In this document: in pieces, positions 1 through 8,275 of the stretch | Position numbering within the stretch: position 1 is the stretch's first letter | How the letters are laid out: every line of letters starts with the position of its first letter | From: Paraburkholderia caffeinitolerans | GTDB lineage: Bacteria > Pseudomonadota > Gammaproteobacteria > Burkholderiales > Burkholderiaceae | DNA length: 64,000 bases | Reading direction: 5' to 3' | Assembly: GCF_902859945.1 (NCBI RefSeq) | Contig: NZ_CADIKL010000009.1 | Location: forward strand, 1 to 64,000 | Notes under the pieces: generated by a model | What the model saw: only the letters and a program-made list of their open reading frames with translations | What the model was told of the DNA's origin: nothing | Database searches by the model: none | Made by a program: the position numbers and the translations under genes

Positions 1-178
1 GAGCGGCGTGCGCCTGGGCTCGCCGGCCATGACCACGCGCGGCTTTGGCGTGAAGGAAGCCGAGCAGGTGGGCAACCTGATTGCCGACGTGCTGGACAAC
101 CCGGAAGACGCTGCAACGATCGAGCGCGTGAAGGTGCAGGTGGCCGAGCTCACGAAGCGCTTCCCGGTTTATCGCTGA
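1..178 (+). CDS. glyA: Serine hydroxymethyltransferase, C-terminal end (partial)
   Basis: Only the last 58 codons are inside the window, in the frame starting at base 2. The translation carries the GlyA C-terminal signature [10 protein letters not shown] followed by a short helical tail ending KRFPVYR. The enzyme uses pyridoxal phosphate to interconvert serine and glycine and to charge tetrahydrofolate with a one-carbon unit in the cytoplasm. nrdR follows after 18 bp on the same strand, a common order in Burkholderiaceae. The upstream part lies outside the window. Confidence 0.93.
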   Translation, partial: SGVRLGSPAMTTRGFGVKEAEQVGNLIADVLDNPEDAATIERVKVQVAELTKRFPVYR

Positions 179-196
179 TCCGGACCCCCACGCATC

Positions 197-679
197 ATGC
201 GCTGCCCCTTCTGCCGGCACGAAGACACGCAAGTAGTTGATTCGCGCGTGTCCGAGGACGGCGCCGCAATCCGGCGCCGCCGCCGCTGCCCGGCCTGCGA
301 CAAGCGTTTCACGACGTACGAGCGGGTCGAGCTGGCTATGCCGGCCGTCGTCAAGAAGGATGGCAGCCGCACGGAATTCGACCGCCGCAAGATCGAGGCG
401 AGCATGCAACTGGCGCTGCGCAAGCGGCCCGTTGCTGCCGACGCGATTGACGCTGCGGTCGCCCGCATCGAGTATCAACTGCTCGGCAGCGGCGAGCGCG
501 AGGTGCGCAGCGAGCGCCTTGGCGAGCTCGTGATGGCGGAGCTGCGCGAACTCGACACGGTTGCATTCGTGCGTTTTGCCTCCGTGTACCGGCGCTTCGA
601 GGACGTATCCGAATTCGAGGACGTCATCGAAGAGTTTCGCCGTGCAAGCGGCGCCGCCACGCCACCCAAGAAGCGCTGA
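197..679 (+). CDS. nrdR: Transcriptional repressor NrdR
   Basis: This 160-residue protein matches NrdR in length and layout. An N-terminal zinc ribbon has Cys3, Cys6, Cys31 and Cys34 (MRCPFC and RRCPAC). An ATP-cone domain spans about residues 49-139 and contains the typical VVKKDG and [11 protein letters not shown] segments. NrdR senses (d)ATP and represses ribonucleotide reductase genes by binding NrdR boxes. It lies 18 bp after glyA and is probably co-transcribed with it. No ribonucleotide reductase gene is in the window, so its targets are elsewhere. Confidence 0.97.
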   Translation: MRCPFCRHEDTQVVDSRVSEDGAAIRRRRRCPACDKRFTTYERVELAMPAVVKKDGSRTEFDRRKIEASMQLALRKRPVAADAIDAAVARIEYQLLGSGEREVRSERLGELVMAELRELDTVAFVRFASVYRRFEDVSEFEDVIEEFRRASGAATPPKKR

Positions 680-868
680 GCGTTTGAGCGTTACCTTCGA
701 ACGCGTGCGCGTTTTCCATCCTCGCATTTCCTCTTCTCCCTGCCGTTGCCTGTGACCGTTGCAGTGTCGCGTGAAGGCAGCGCGCGCATAAGCTGGCCGT
801 TCGGCTAATTGTTCCGTTTCCTGTGGTTCCGTAGAGTGACTGCAATTCCTCGACGATAAGGATTGCAG

Positions 869-1417
869 ATGAAATGCGCCGGCTTCACGCTGATCGAAAC
901 CATGGTCGTGATCGTCTTGCTCGCTATGTGCGCCACGGCCAGCGCGCCCGTGTTCATATCGTGGCGCGCGCGCGACCAGGTCGACGCACGTGCGAACGCA
1001 TTGCTTGGCACGCTTTCTTATGCGCGCAGCGAGGCGATCCGGCGCAAGGTGCGCGTGAGCGTGTGCCGGATCGACGCCGCACGGCATTGTCTTACGGCCG
1101 GGAAGAACTGCCCGAACGGGCGGGCCGATTGGTCGTGCGGCTGGGCCGTAATAGCCGAACGTGCGGGCATGTCGTTGCAGCTGCGTGCGCAGCCAGCGCT
1201 CGATGAGATTACCGTGGCGTCGGGCTTGACGGCGCTCACGTTCACGCCGCCGGCGGGGCAGACAATTGGCAGTTTGCGCAACTTCGAAATCGCGCCGCGC
1301 GCCGCCGCGCCTTCCATGCGTGGGACCGGATGGCGGCGCTGCATACGCGTGGCGGCGGGCGGGCGCGCACGCGTGAGCGACGGGGCATGCGGGGCGGCGT
1401 CCGGGGCGGCGTCATGA
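869..1417 (+). CDS. fimT: Type IV pilus minor pilin, FimT/GspH family
   Basis: The protein is 182 residues. A five-residue leader ends in Gly, followed by FTLIE and a hydrophobic helix, so this is a class III (prepilin) signal with Glu at +5. The body (ARSEAIRRKVRVSVCR, then CGWAVI) fits the GspH/FimT domain. I chose ATG 869 because AAGGA at 858-862 sits 6 bp upstream; an in-frame TTG at 863 is less likely. It is the first of five pilin-like genes that overlap end to start, so translational coupling is likely. Minor pilins prime type IV pilus assembly in the inner membrane. Confidence 0.85.
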   Translation: MKCAGFTLIETMVVIVLLAMCATASAPVFISWRARDQVDARANALLGTLSYARSEAIRRKVRVSVCRIDAARHCLTAGKNCPNGRADWSCGWAVIAERAGMSLQLRAQPALDEITVASGLTALTFTPPAGQTIGSLRNFEIAPRAAAPSMRGTGWRRCIRVAAGGRARVSDGACGAASGAAS

Positions 1418-1863
1418 ACGCGCGCAACAGGCGTCTCCTGCGTGGTCCGCGCAGCGGGCGCGGCGTGGCTTTGCTCGAAGTCGCGCTGGCGATGGTCATC
1501 ATGTCGATGTGCGGACTGGGTCTTCTCGGTGCGCAACTCGGTCTTGCGCGGCATGCGCTTGCTTCTGCGGCGCGGGCGCGTGCCGCATTCGCCGCCGATG
1601 CGATCGCCGAGGCCGCGCTGGAAACAGGCGCCGCGCCTCGCGATCAATGGAAGGCGCGTGCTGCCGTCATCGTGCCCGAGGGGCGGGCAACCGTGTCCGG
1701 CACAGCGGGCACAGCCTCGTTCGTCGTACTGACATGGGCTGCCTTCCGCGATGAGGCCGCGCCTCGCGCGCTGCCGTCCGCCGATGGGTGCGAAAACACC
1801 CAATCCGGCGGCGCGGCGCTGGCACAAGGGCGAGCCTGCATCGCGCTCGCATTCGTCCAATGA
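1414..1863 (+). CDS. pilV: Type IV pilus minor pilin, PilV-like
   Basis: The protein is 149 residues. A long basic leader precedes G|VALLE, then a hydrophobic helix with a short downstream domain. The prepilin site has Glu at +5. The start overlaps the fimT stop (ATGA at 1414-1417), which fixes the start and implies coupled translation. PilV-type minor pilins are thought to sit in the priming complex at the pilus tip. The globular part has few recognisable features, so the specific name rests mainly on position between FimT and PilW. Confidence 0.75.
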   Translation: MNARNRRLLRGPRSGRGVALLEVALAMVIMSMCGLGLLGAQLGLARHALASAARARAAFAADAIAEAALETGAAPRDQWKARAAVIVPEGRATVSGTAGTASFVVLTWAAFRDEAAPRALPSADGCENTQSGGAALAQGRACIALAFVQ

Positions 1864-2657
1864 GGCGCGTTTCATTGCGCTTGCGCGCCGGTGCCGGGCA
1901 CACGCTGCTCGAATTCACGATTGCCGTGGCGCTCGGCCTCGTTGTGATCGCGGGCGCGCTTGCTGCATATCGTTCGCAGCGCCAGGCGTTCGCTGTCGCA
2001 ATCGACGCTACCCGCATCCACGACGCAGGCGTGAACGCGCTGACGCTCATGGGCGAGCAGATCCAGATGGCCGGGTTCGTGGGCGCCGATGATCGGGAAG
2101 GGCTCGCGGGTTCGCCGATCTTTGGTTGTACCGCTGGGCGTCCTGCCGGCACACATGCGAGCCCGACGTGCGAAGCGCTTGCTAGTCGCTCTGATGGCTT
2201 CGAAGTGCGCTATCGAGGCGACGGCGAGTCCACCTGGCCGGCTGCGAATGGTCAGGTCACCGACTGCCTGGGCCAGGCGGTTGGACCGCCGCCGACCGAG
2301 GTGCTCAACCGTTTTCATGCGAAGACGAGCGGCTCGACCGGCGAGCCTGAACTCTACTGCGAGGGCTCGGGTAAAGCCGGCACGGCGCAGCCGCTGGTGG
2401 AGGGCGTCGAGCGCCTGCGCGTGCGTTACTGGCTGGCCGGCGCCGCGCAAGCCGTCGACGCTGCTGCGATTTCGCGCGATCAGTGGGCCTCGGTCGTCGC
2501 TGTCGATCTATGCGTGCTCGTGCGCGGGGCGTCGTTCGCCCGGCGCGTGCGCTACGTCGATTGCGAAGGCGTGTCGGCTGGCGCCGTCGACGGTCGCGCG
2601 CGGCAGGCGTTCTGGCGTCACGTGGCGCTGCGCAATGTGCTCGCGGCCCGCCAATGA
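1860..2657 (+). CDS. pilW: Type IV pilus minor pilin, PilW-like
   Basis: The protein is 265 residues, the usual size for PilW. Its prepilin signal is G|HTLLE with Glu at +5, followed by a hydrophobic helix. The C-terminal domain contains paired cysteines (for example CTAG, TCEA and DLCVL) that could form disulfides in the periplasm. The start is set by ATGA overlap with the previous gene at 1860-1863. Its partners are the neighbouring FimT, PilV, PilX and PilE homologues, with which it would form a minor-pilin priming complex. Confidence 0.82.
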   Translation: MRRVSLRLRAGAGHTLLEFTIAVALGLVVIAGALAAYRSQRQAFAVAIDATRIHDAGVNALTLMGEQIQMAGFVGADDREGLAGSPIFGCTAGRPAGTHASPTCEALASRSDGFEVRYRGDGESTWPAANGQVTDCLGQAVGPPPTEVLNRFHAKTSGSTGEPELYCEGSGKAGTAQPLVEGVERLRVRYWLAGAAQAVDAAAISRDQWASVVAVDLCVLVRGASFARRVRYVDCEGVSAGAVDGRARQAFWRHVALRNVLAARQ

Positions 2658-3178
2658 CCTGCGCGGCGCGGCGTTTGCATGGGGGGTGCGGGAGTCAGCG
2701 GGGCACCGCGTTGCCGGTCATTTTGCTGATCGTTTCGATGATGCTCGCCACGTCTGCCGCGTGGTTCGAGGGGGCGCTGTTCGCGGCCCGCAACAGCAGC
2801 GCTGTCATCGACCAGATGCAGTCGTTCCGAGCGGCCGACGCAGCGCTTGCACTTTGTTCCCGCGCACTGGCCGACGGCGCAACGATAGCGCCACCCGCTC
2901 CCGCGCAGTCGGGCGAACCGCAGGACTGGCGACGCCAGCAGACGTTCGAAGCGCGGGCTACGACGCCGGTGCTGTCGTGGCCCGGTTCCGCGAGGCCGCC
3001 GCAGTGCCTCGTCGAGGCGTGGCGCATCGAGGCGCGGACGGCGGTGCGAGCGTTTCTTGTCACCGCGCGTGGATTCGGCGCCACGGACGACGCGCAAAGC
3101 TGGTTGCAAATGCAGCTCGTCGTGGACGGCATGCGCATCGAGCGCCATTGGCGGCGCGTCGTGGCGCAGCCATTTTGA
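2654..3178 (+). CDS. pilX: Type IV pilus assembly protein, PilX-like
   Basis: The protein is 174 residues. A basic leader precedes G|TALPVILL and a hydrophobic stretch. Unlike the preceding pilins it lacks Glu at +5, as can occur in PilX/GspK-type subunits at the very tip of the assembly. The downstream QSFRAADAALALC segment resembles the conserved region after the PilX transmembrane helix. The start is fixed by ATGA overlap with pilW at 2654-2657. Its position (fourth in the cluster) agrees with the PilX slot. The assignment is by architecture and order. Confidence 0.78.
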   Translation: MTCAARRLHGGCGSQRGTALPVILLIVSMMLATSAAWFEGALFAARNSSAVIDQMQSFRAADAALALCSRALADGATIAPPAPAQSGEPQDWRRQQTFEARATTPVLSWPGSARPPQCLVEAWRIEARTAVRAFLVTARGFGATDDAQSWLQMQLVVDGMRIERHWRRVVAQPF

Positions 3179-3197
3179 GGGCGGCAAAGGGGGAGGG

Positions 3198-3638
3198 ATG
3201 AAACGCGGTGAGCGTGCTTTTACCTTGCTTGAACTGGTTGTCGCGCTGGCGGCGGTGGCCATCGTGGCGGCTTTCGCGTTGCCAGGCTGGCGCAATCAGA
3301 TCGCGCGCGGGCATCGGATCGACGCTGTCGCGGCGCTTTATCGCGCTGCGCAATACGTCGAAGCGCAAAGCCCGTTGCCGGCTTCGTTGCCCATGGGCAT
3401 GGATCAGGCGCCGCCGGCGGGAGCAGCGGTTTATCGGCTGAAGCTTTTCGCGGCGGACGAAATGAACGGTGGTTATACGATCGTGGCCTCGCCCGCTCAA
3501 AGCGGTCCGATGCACGACGATTCATGTGGGGCGTTCGTGCTCGACGCGAATGGCATACGTGACAACCAGATGCCGGGTGTGGATGCGGCCACGCCCGCGG
3601 CGGCTCCCAATTCGCGCGATTGCTGGAGGGATCGTTGA
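3198..3638 (+). CDS. pilE: Type IV pilin-like protein, PilE family minor pilin
   Basis: The protein is 146 residues. The N-terminus has FTLLELVVALAAVAIVAAF, a canonical pilin helix with Glu at +5, and the later segment GYTIVASPAQSG plus a cysteine pair matches PilE-type minor pilins. GGGAGGG at 3190-3196 is a strong ribosome-binding site directly before ATG 3198. The residue before the cleavage point is Ala (RA|FTLLE) instead of the near-invariant Gly. It is the last gene of the pilin run. No pilY1 follows; the next gene is on the opposite strand. Confidence 0.82.
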   Translation: MKRGERAFTLLELVVALAAVAIVAAFALPGWRNQIARGHRIDAVAALYRAAQYVEAQSPLPASLPMGMDQAPPAGAAVYRLKLFAADEMNGGYTIVASPAQSGPMHDDSCGAFVLDANGIRDNQMPGVDAATPAAAPNSRDCWRDR

Positions 3639-3646
3639 TAGGCGCC

Positions 3647-4117
3647 TTAGCCGGTGATGTCGTCTTCTTCGGACGCGTGGCGTCGTGTGCCGCCGGTCGG
3701 CGCGCCGCGCTGGCGACGCAACTGTTGCCAGACGCGCCAGGCCTCCCACGCCGTGAGCGCCAGACCGCCCCATTTCACGACCGGTCCGGCGGCCGAGGCG
3801 ACGCTATCGCGCAGCGGCTTGGCCAGCACGAGCGAGGCGATGGAGCTCAACAGGGGATATTGCTTGAGCAGATTGCCAAACCCGGCGCCCACGCGACTCG
3901 CGCCAACGTTGCCGAAACCCGGCACGACAAAGCGCAGCCAGCTGAAGTGGGTGAGGGTTTCGCGCAACTCGACAACCGAGGCCGCCATTTCGGCGCGCTC
4001 GACGCTCGCGCGCACGATCAGCAGCTCCTTGCGCAGCGCGCGCAGTTGCGGTGTCGAAAGATCGCGGCTACGCGTGCGTGAAGGGCGAAAGGTATTGTCC
4101 GATCGGGGTTGGCTCAT
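3647..4117 (-). CDS. YqjK-like conserved hypothetical protein
   Basis: This 156-residue protein has an N-terminal charged, Arg-rich segment with heptad character (about residues 10-55). Two short hydrophobic stretches follow (LLKQYPLLSSIASLVLA and VVKWGGLALTAWEAWRVW) and the tail is polar. This layout resembles proteins found as the third gene of yqjD-yqjE-yqjK sets. It follows the YqjE-like gene by 36 bp on the same strand and is probably its operon partner. Its function is unknown; association with the inner membrane is inferred from the hydrophobic parts. Confidence 0.6.
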   Translation of the reverse strand: MSQPRSDNTFRPSRTRSRDLSTPQLRALRKELLIVRASVERAEMAASVVELRETLTHFSWLRFVVPGFGNVGASRVGAGFGNLLKQYPLLSSIASLVLAKPLRDSVASAAGPVVKWGGLALTAWEAWRVWQQLRRQRGAPTGGTRRHASEEDDITG

Positions 4118-4153
4118 GGCTTCGATTCGCGGCAGGCGGTTGGCAGACGTGGG

Positions 4154-4540
4154 CTAGGGCTTGCGAAGGATTTCACGATCCTTCTCGAATTCTTCGAGCG
4201 TCGCCTGGAATACCGGCGGGGCATTGCGCAGGACATTGCGCGCCTTCAGCCCGCAGAAGAGCGCGCCGAGCGCATAGACGGCTGTGATCCCGGCGAGCGC
4301 CTGCCAGCGCCAGGTATCCCAGAAAGCGATCGCGACGAGCGCGGTCAGCGCGATCAGCGCCATGGTTCCCAGCAGCATCGCAGCAAGTCCGAGGAGGAGC
4401 ATGCCGAGCAGGCGCTCCTTTTCCTCTGCCAGCTCGATGCCGATCAGCTCGAGCCGCGTATGAAGCATCGCGAACGCAGAGCCGAGGAGACGGCGCGCCG
4501 CTCCGGGTTCGTGTCGCTGCGATTGGGTGTCTGTCGTCAT
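4154..4540 (-). CDS. yqjE: Phage-holin-family / YqjE-like inner membrane protein
   Basis: The protein is 128 residues. An N-terminal amphipathic segment (ARRLLGSAFAMLHTRLELIGIELAEE) precedes two transmembrane helices (about residues 45-75 and 80-105). This is the YqjE arrangement (phage_holin_3_6 family), and the motif of Glu-rich ELAEEKERL before the first helix is typical. It lies between a DUF883 (YqjD/ElaB) gene and a YqjK-like gene, as in E. coli. In E. coli these proteins are stationary-phase membrane proteins; the exact role here is unknown. Confidence 0.8.
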   Translation of the reverse strand: MTTDTQSQRHEPGAARRLLGSAFAMLHTRLELIGIELAEEKERLLGMLLLGLAAMLLGTMALIALTALVAIAFWDTWRWQALAGITAVYALGALFCGLKARNVLRNAPPVFQATLEEFEKDREILRKP

Positions 4541-4599
4541 GGCGAATGCGGTTGGCGCCTACGCGCGAGCGCGAGGCGAGTGCGCGAAAAAAGCGCCCA

Positions 4600-4630
4600 G
4601 AAAAGACAGGCCGGTGCAGCGCACCGGCCT
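4600..4630 (-). terminator. Intrinsic terminator between DUF883 and yqjE
   Basis: AGGCCGGTGC at 4608-4617 pairs perfectly with GCACCGGCCT at 4621-4630 around a 3-nt loop. On the minus strand the hairpin is followed by TGTCTTTTC, so it reads as a terminator or attenuator for the DUF883 transcript before yqjE. The U-tract is imperfect, so termination may be partial. Confidence 0.55.
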
Positions 4631-4697
4631 GGCGGCTTGTGGTTTGGCGCGGGACGCGGCCCTGTGTGGGCCGCCCGCTGCGGCTATACGCCGCGTC

Positions 4698-5000
4698 TTA
4701 CTTACGGTTGATCAGCAGGCCCACGAGCACGCCCACGCCTGCGGCGATGCCGATCGACGCCCACGGATGTTCGTGCACGTAATCGTCAGTGGCGCGCGCC
4801 GCTTTCTTGCCTTTCTCCACCACAACGACCTGAACGTCGGCCGCCTTTTCCTTGGCTTGCTTCAGGCGCGTGAGGGCCGTTTCGCGAAGCTCCGAAGCGC
4901 GCTCGCCAGTGGCGCTCGCCGCTTGCTTGAGCAAGTCCTCCGCATCTGCGAGGACGGTTTTGATATCCGACATCAGCCTCTCCTTGTTGACCTCTGACAT
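4698..5000 (-). CDS. yqjD: DUF883 family protein (ElaB/YqjD-like)
   Basis: The protein is 100 residues, matching the YqjD/ElaB length. Residues 10-75 form a charged amphipathic coiled coil (DIKTVLADAEDLLKQAASA then ERASELRETAL). A C-terminal membrane anchor, HPWASIGIAAGVGVLVGLLI, contains the family GxxxGxxxGxLxG glycine pattern. In E. coli YqjD binds ribosomes through its N-terminal part and is anchored in the inner membrane in stationary phase. A second start 9 codons in (4973) with AAGGAG upstream is possible; the longer form has GGGAG 7 bp upstream. Confidence 0.85.
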   Translation of the reverse strand: MSEVNKERLMSDIKTVLADAEDLLKQAASATGERASELRETALTRLKQAKEKAADVQVVVVEKGKKAARATDDYVHEHPWASIGIAAGVGVLVGLLINRK

Positions 5001-5347
5001 TGACTAACTCCCATCGTGTCATACCACGCGTGAATCGTAACAAAGATACGCGCGCTGGCAAGCGTGGCCGGCCGTTGCCCGACAGGATCCCGCACGATTT
5101 ATTCCTGCGAGAGGGGCGTGGCGGCAACAGTAAGAGAAATATGGAGTTGATCTGGAACGTAAAGTTTCCGCCATGTTGCCACGATGGCGGCCAAAATTAC
5201 CAAAACTCATATCGGTCTGACCCGATGTTCGTTCTCGGGGCATGAGCGTGCCCTGTATGCTTCAATCTTGTAAATGTTCACTGGATCAACGGGCGCTGTG
5301 CCAGTGCAGGTAACGGATCGCCCACCTCGTTCAAAGGAAACCGCACC
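5001..5347. other. Intergenic region between DUF883 and peroxiredoxin genes
   Basis: This 347-bp divergent region holds the candidate promoter for the DUF883 gene and the ribosome-binding site AAAGGAAA at 5334-5341 of the peroxiredoxin gene. I see no coding sequence with support and no clear OxyR-type operator. Confidence 0.5.
5034..5061 (-). promoter_or_regulatory. Candidate sigma-70 promoter for the DUF883 gene
   Basis: On the minus strand TTGCCA (5061-5056) and TACGAT (5039-5034) are separated by 16 bp, about 34 bp ahead of the start codon. Both boxes are moderate matches, so this is a prediction by eye only. Confidence 0.35.
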
Positions 5348-5986
<639 letters not shown>

Positions 5987-6025
5987 GGTTCAGGTCTAGC
6001 CGCGCGCTTACGGAAGGCGCGGCAC

Positions 6026-6066
6026 AAAAAAAGCGCCGCGCGAGTCGACTCGCGCGGCGCTTTTTT
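6026..6066. terminator. Bidirectional intrinsic terminator
   Basis: A 30-bp perfect palindrome (6032-6061, centred on GTCGAC) is flanked by seven A on the left and six T on the right. It lies between the convergent peroxiredoxin and glutaryl-CoA dehydrogenase genes and can end transcription from both sides. Confidence 0.92.
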
Positions 6067-6097
6067 CATACGCCAACAGTTACGGCGGGGAGGGCGT

Positions 6098-7288
6098 TTA
6101 GAAGAATGCCTGAATGCCCGTCTGAGCGCGGCCCAGAATCAGCGCGTGGATGTCGTGCGTGCCTTCGTAGGTGTTCACCACCTCGAGGTTCACGAGGTGC
6201 CGCGCCACGCCGAATTCGTCGGAGATGCCGTTGCCGCCCAGCATGTCGCGCGCGAGACGCGCGATGTCGAGCGACTTGCCGCACGAATTGCGCTTCATGA
6301 TCGAGGTGATCTCGACTGCCGCCGTGCCTTCGTCCTTCATGCGGCCGAGGCGCAGGCAGCCTTGCAGGCCCAGCGTGATTTCGGTCTGCATGTCGGCGAG
6401 CTTTTTCTGGATCAACTGGTTGGCTGCTAGCGGGCGGCCGAACTGTTTGCGGTCGAGCACGTACTGACGCGCCGTGTGCCAGCACGACTCCGCCGCGCCG
6501 AGCGCGCCCCAGGCGATGCCGTAGCGCGCCGAATTCAGGCAGGTGAACGGACCGCGCAGGCCCTTCACTCCAGGCATGATGTTCTCTTCCGGCACGAACA
6601 CTTCGTCGAGCACGATTTCGCCGGTGATCGACGCGCGCAGGCCCACCTTGCCGTGGATCGCCGGCGCCGAGAGACCCTTCCAGCCCTTTTCCAGGATGAA
6701 GCCGCGGATGTCGTCCTTGCCGTCTTCCTCGAGCTTTGCCCAAACGACGAACACATCGGCGATGGGCGAGTTCGTGATCCACATCTTGGCGCCCGAGAGC
6801 GAGTAGCCGCCGTTCACCTTCTTCGCGCGCGTGACCATGCTGCCCGGATCGGAGCCGTGGTTCGGCTCGGTCAGGCCGAAGCAGCCGATCCATTCGCCGC
6901 TCGCGAGCTTCGGCAGGTACTTCTGCTTTTGCGCTTCCGAGCCGAATTCGTAGATGGGCACCATGACGAGCGACGACTGCACCGACATCATCGAGCGATA
7001 GCCCGAGTCGACGCGTTCCACTTCGCGTGCGATCAGGCCGTAGGCCACGTAGTTGAGGCCGGGGCCGCCGTATTGTTCGGGGATGGTCGGGCCGAGCAGA
7101 CCGACTTCGCCCATTTCGCGGAAGATCGAAGCATCCGTTTTTTCGTGACGGAACGCCTCCAGCACGCGCGGCGCGAGCTTGTCCTGCGAGTAGGCCGCGG
7201 CGGCGTCGCGCACCATGCGTTCGTCTTCGGTGAGCTGCTGGTCGAGCAGCAGCGGATCTTCCCAATGGAACTGGGCATGTGCGGCCAT
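6098..7288 (-). CDS. gcdH: Glutaryl-CoA dehydrogenase
   Basis: This 396-residue FAD-dependent acyl-CoA dehydrogenase carries the group hallmark near its C-terminus, [14 protein letters not shown], with catalytic Glu at about residue 375. The central [15 protein letters not shown] segment is the flavin-binding region. The enzyme oxidises and decarboxylates glutaryl-CoA to crotonyl-CoA in lysine, tryptophan and glutarate catabolism, passing electrons to ETF. I chose ATG 7288, giving [16 protein letters not shown]; a longer reading frame upstream crosses the operator. It is divergent from an IclR-type regulator, a usual pairing that suggests local control. Confidence 0.93.
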   Translation of the reverse strand: MAAHAQFHWEDPLLLDQQLTEDERMVRDAAAAYSQDKLAPRVLEAFRHEKTDASIFREMGEVGLLGPTIPEQYGGPGLNYVAYGLIAREVERVDSGYRSMMSVQSSLVMVPIYEFGSEAQKQKYLPKLASGEWIGCFGLTEPNHGSDPGSMVTRAKKVNGGYSLSGAKMWITNSPIADVFVVWAKLEEDGKDDIRGFILEKGWKGLSAPAIHGKVGLRASITGEIVLDEVFVPEENIMPGVKGLRGPFTCLNSARYGIAWGALGAAESCWHTARQYVLDRKQFGRPLAANQLIQKKLADMQTEITLGLQGCLRLGRMKDEGTAAVEITSIMKRNSCGKSLDIARLARDMLGGNGISDEFGVARHLVNLEVVNTYEGTHDIHALILGRAQTGIQAFF

Positions 7289-7325
7289 GGTGTCTCTCCA
7301 AAATCTCGAAATGGGCAATTTGCGC

Positions 7326-7354
7326 TTGACTATAGTTCCGCTATGCGGAACAAT
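7326..7354 (+). promoter_or_regulatory. IclR-type operator inside the gcdH/iclR divergent promoter
   Basis: GTTCCGC-TAT-GCGGAAC (7335-7351) is a perfect 17-bp palindrome, the form and size bound by IclR-family repressors. It lies between TTGACT (7326-7331) and AACAAT (7349-7354), a plausible -35/-10 pair with 17-bp spacing for the iclR gene. A minus-strand TATAGT (7334-7329) could be the gcdH -10. A protein bound here would block both promoters. Confidence 0.7.
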
Positions 7355-7392
7355 GTTTTGCAAATTCGCCTTAGTGTATCACCAGCTTGCTC

Positions 7393-8208
7393 ATGTCTGC
7401 ACTTGAAATGAACGCATCTTCATCGTTTTCTTCCGCGCTGGCGGAGGGCCCGATCGACGAGCGCAAGTTCGTCGTGGCGCTCGCGCGCGGGCTCGAACTG
7501 CTGCGCGCCTTCCGGCCCGGCGAGACGCTGCTCGGCAACCGAGATTTCGTCGAGCGCACTGGCTTGCCGAAGGCGACCGTCAATCGGCTTGCCTACACGC
7601 TCACGGTACTCGGCTATTTGCGCTTCGACGAATTGCTCGGCAAATATGCGCTCGACGCGGGCGTGCTGTCGCTGGGTTTTGCGCTGCTCTCGGGCACGGA
7701 CACGCTCGAACTCGCGCGCCCGCACATGCGCGTGTTCGCGCGCGAGGTGGGGGCGGCGGTGTCGCTGGGGTGCCGCGACGGTCTCGACGTGATCTATCTG
7801 GACACCATCCGCAGCGAGACGGCGCTTACGCTGGGTCTGGCTTCGGGCTCGCGCCTGTCGATGCTGACGAGCTCGATGGGGCGCGCGTATCTGGCGGTGC
7901 AGCCGCTCGATGTGCGCACGGCGTTATTCGCGGAACTGGAAAAGGCGGCGGGCGCTGACGGCCCCGCGCAGGTTGCGGCGGCCAAGCGCGAGATCGAGAT
8001 TTTTGCGAGGGAGGGCGTCTGCTATTCGTTTCGCGACTGGCACGACGACGTCAACGCCGTGGCGGTGCCGTTTCGCGAGCCGCGCGAGCGGCGCTGGCTG
8101 GTGCTCAGTTGCAGCGGGCCGGCTTCGTCGATGGGGCCGGAAGTGTTTCGCGAGCGCGTGGCGCCGCTTCTCAAGTCGTTGGCGCGCAGGCTCGGCGAGA
8201 CGGTGTAA
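7393..8208 (+). CDS. IclR family transcriptional regulator (probable gcdH regulator)
   Basis: The protein is 271 residues from ATG 7393; ATG 7408 is also possible. A winged helix-turn-helix covers about residues 20-85 (FVVALARGLELLRAFRPGE, then TGLPKATVNRLAYTL). The IclR effector-binding domain covers about 95-265, including the conserved SSMGRAYLA motif. It is divergent from gcdH over a shared palindromic operator, so it most likely controls glutarate/lysine catabolism in response to a pathway acid or its CoA ester. The ligand is inferred only from context. Confidence 0.9.
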   Translation: MSALEMNASSSFSSALAEGPIDERKFVVALARGLELLRAFRPGETLLGNRDFVERTGLPKATVNRLAYTLTVLGYLRFDELLGKYALDAGVLSLGFALLSGTDTLELARPHMRVFAREVGAAVSLGCRDGLDVIYLDTIRSETALTLGLASGSRLSMLTSSMGRAYLAVQPLDVRTALFAELEKAAGADGPAQVAAAKREIEIFAREGVCYSFRDWHDDVNAVAVPFREPRERRWLVLSCSGPASSMGPEVFRERVAPLLKSLARRLGETV

Positions 8209-8224
8209 CGCGCAGCCATCGACG

Positions 8225-8255
8225 AAAAAAAGCCGACCCGAGGGTCGGCTTTTTT
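8225..8255. terminator. Bidirectional intrinsic terminator
   Basis: AGCCGACCC (8231-8239) pairs with GGGTCGGCT (8242-8250) around GA, with A6 on the left and T5 on the right. It separates the convergent iclR-type gene and argF. Confidence 0.92.
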
Positions 8256-8275
8256 CATGGAGCAGAGCGTCCGGC

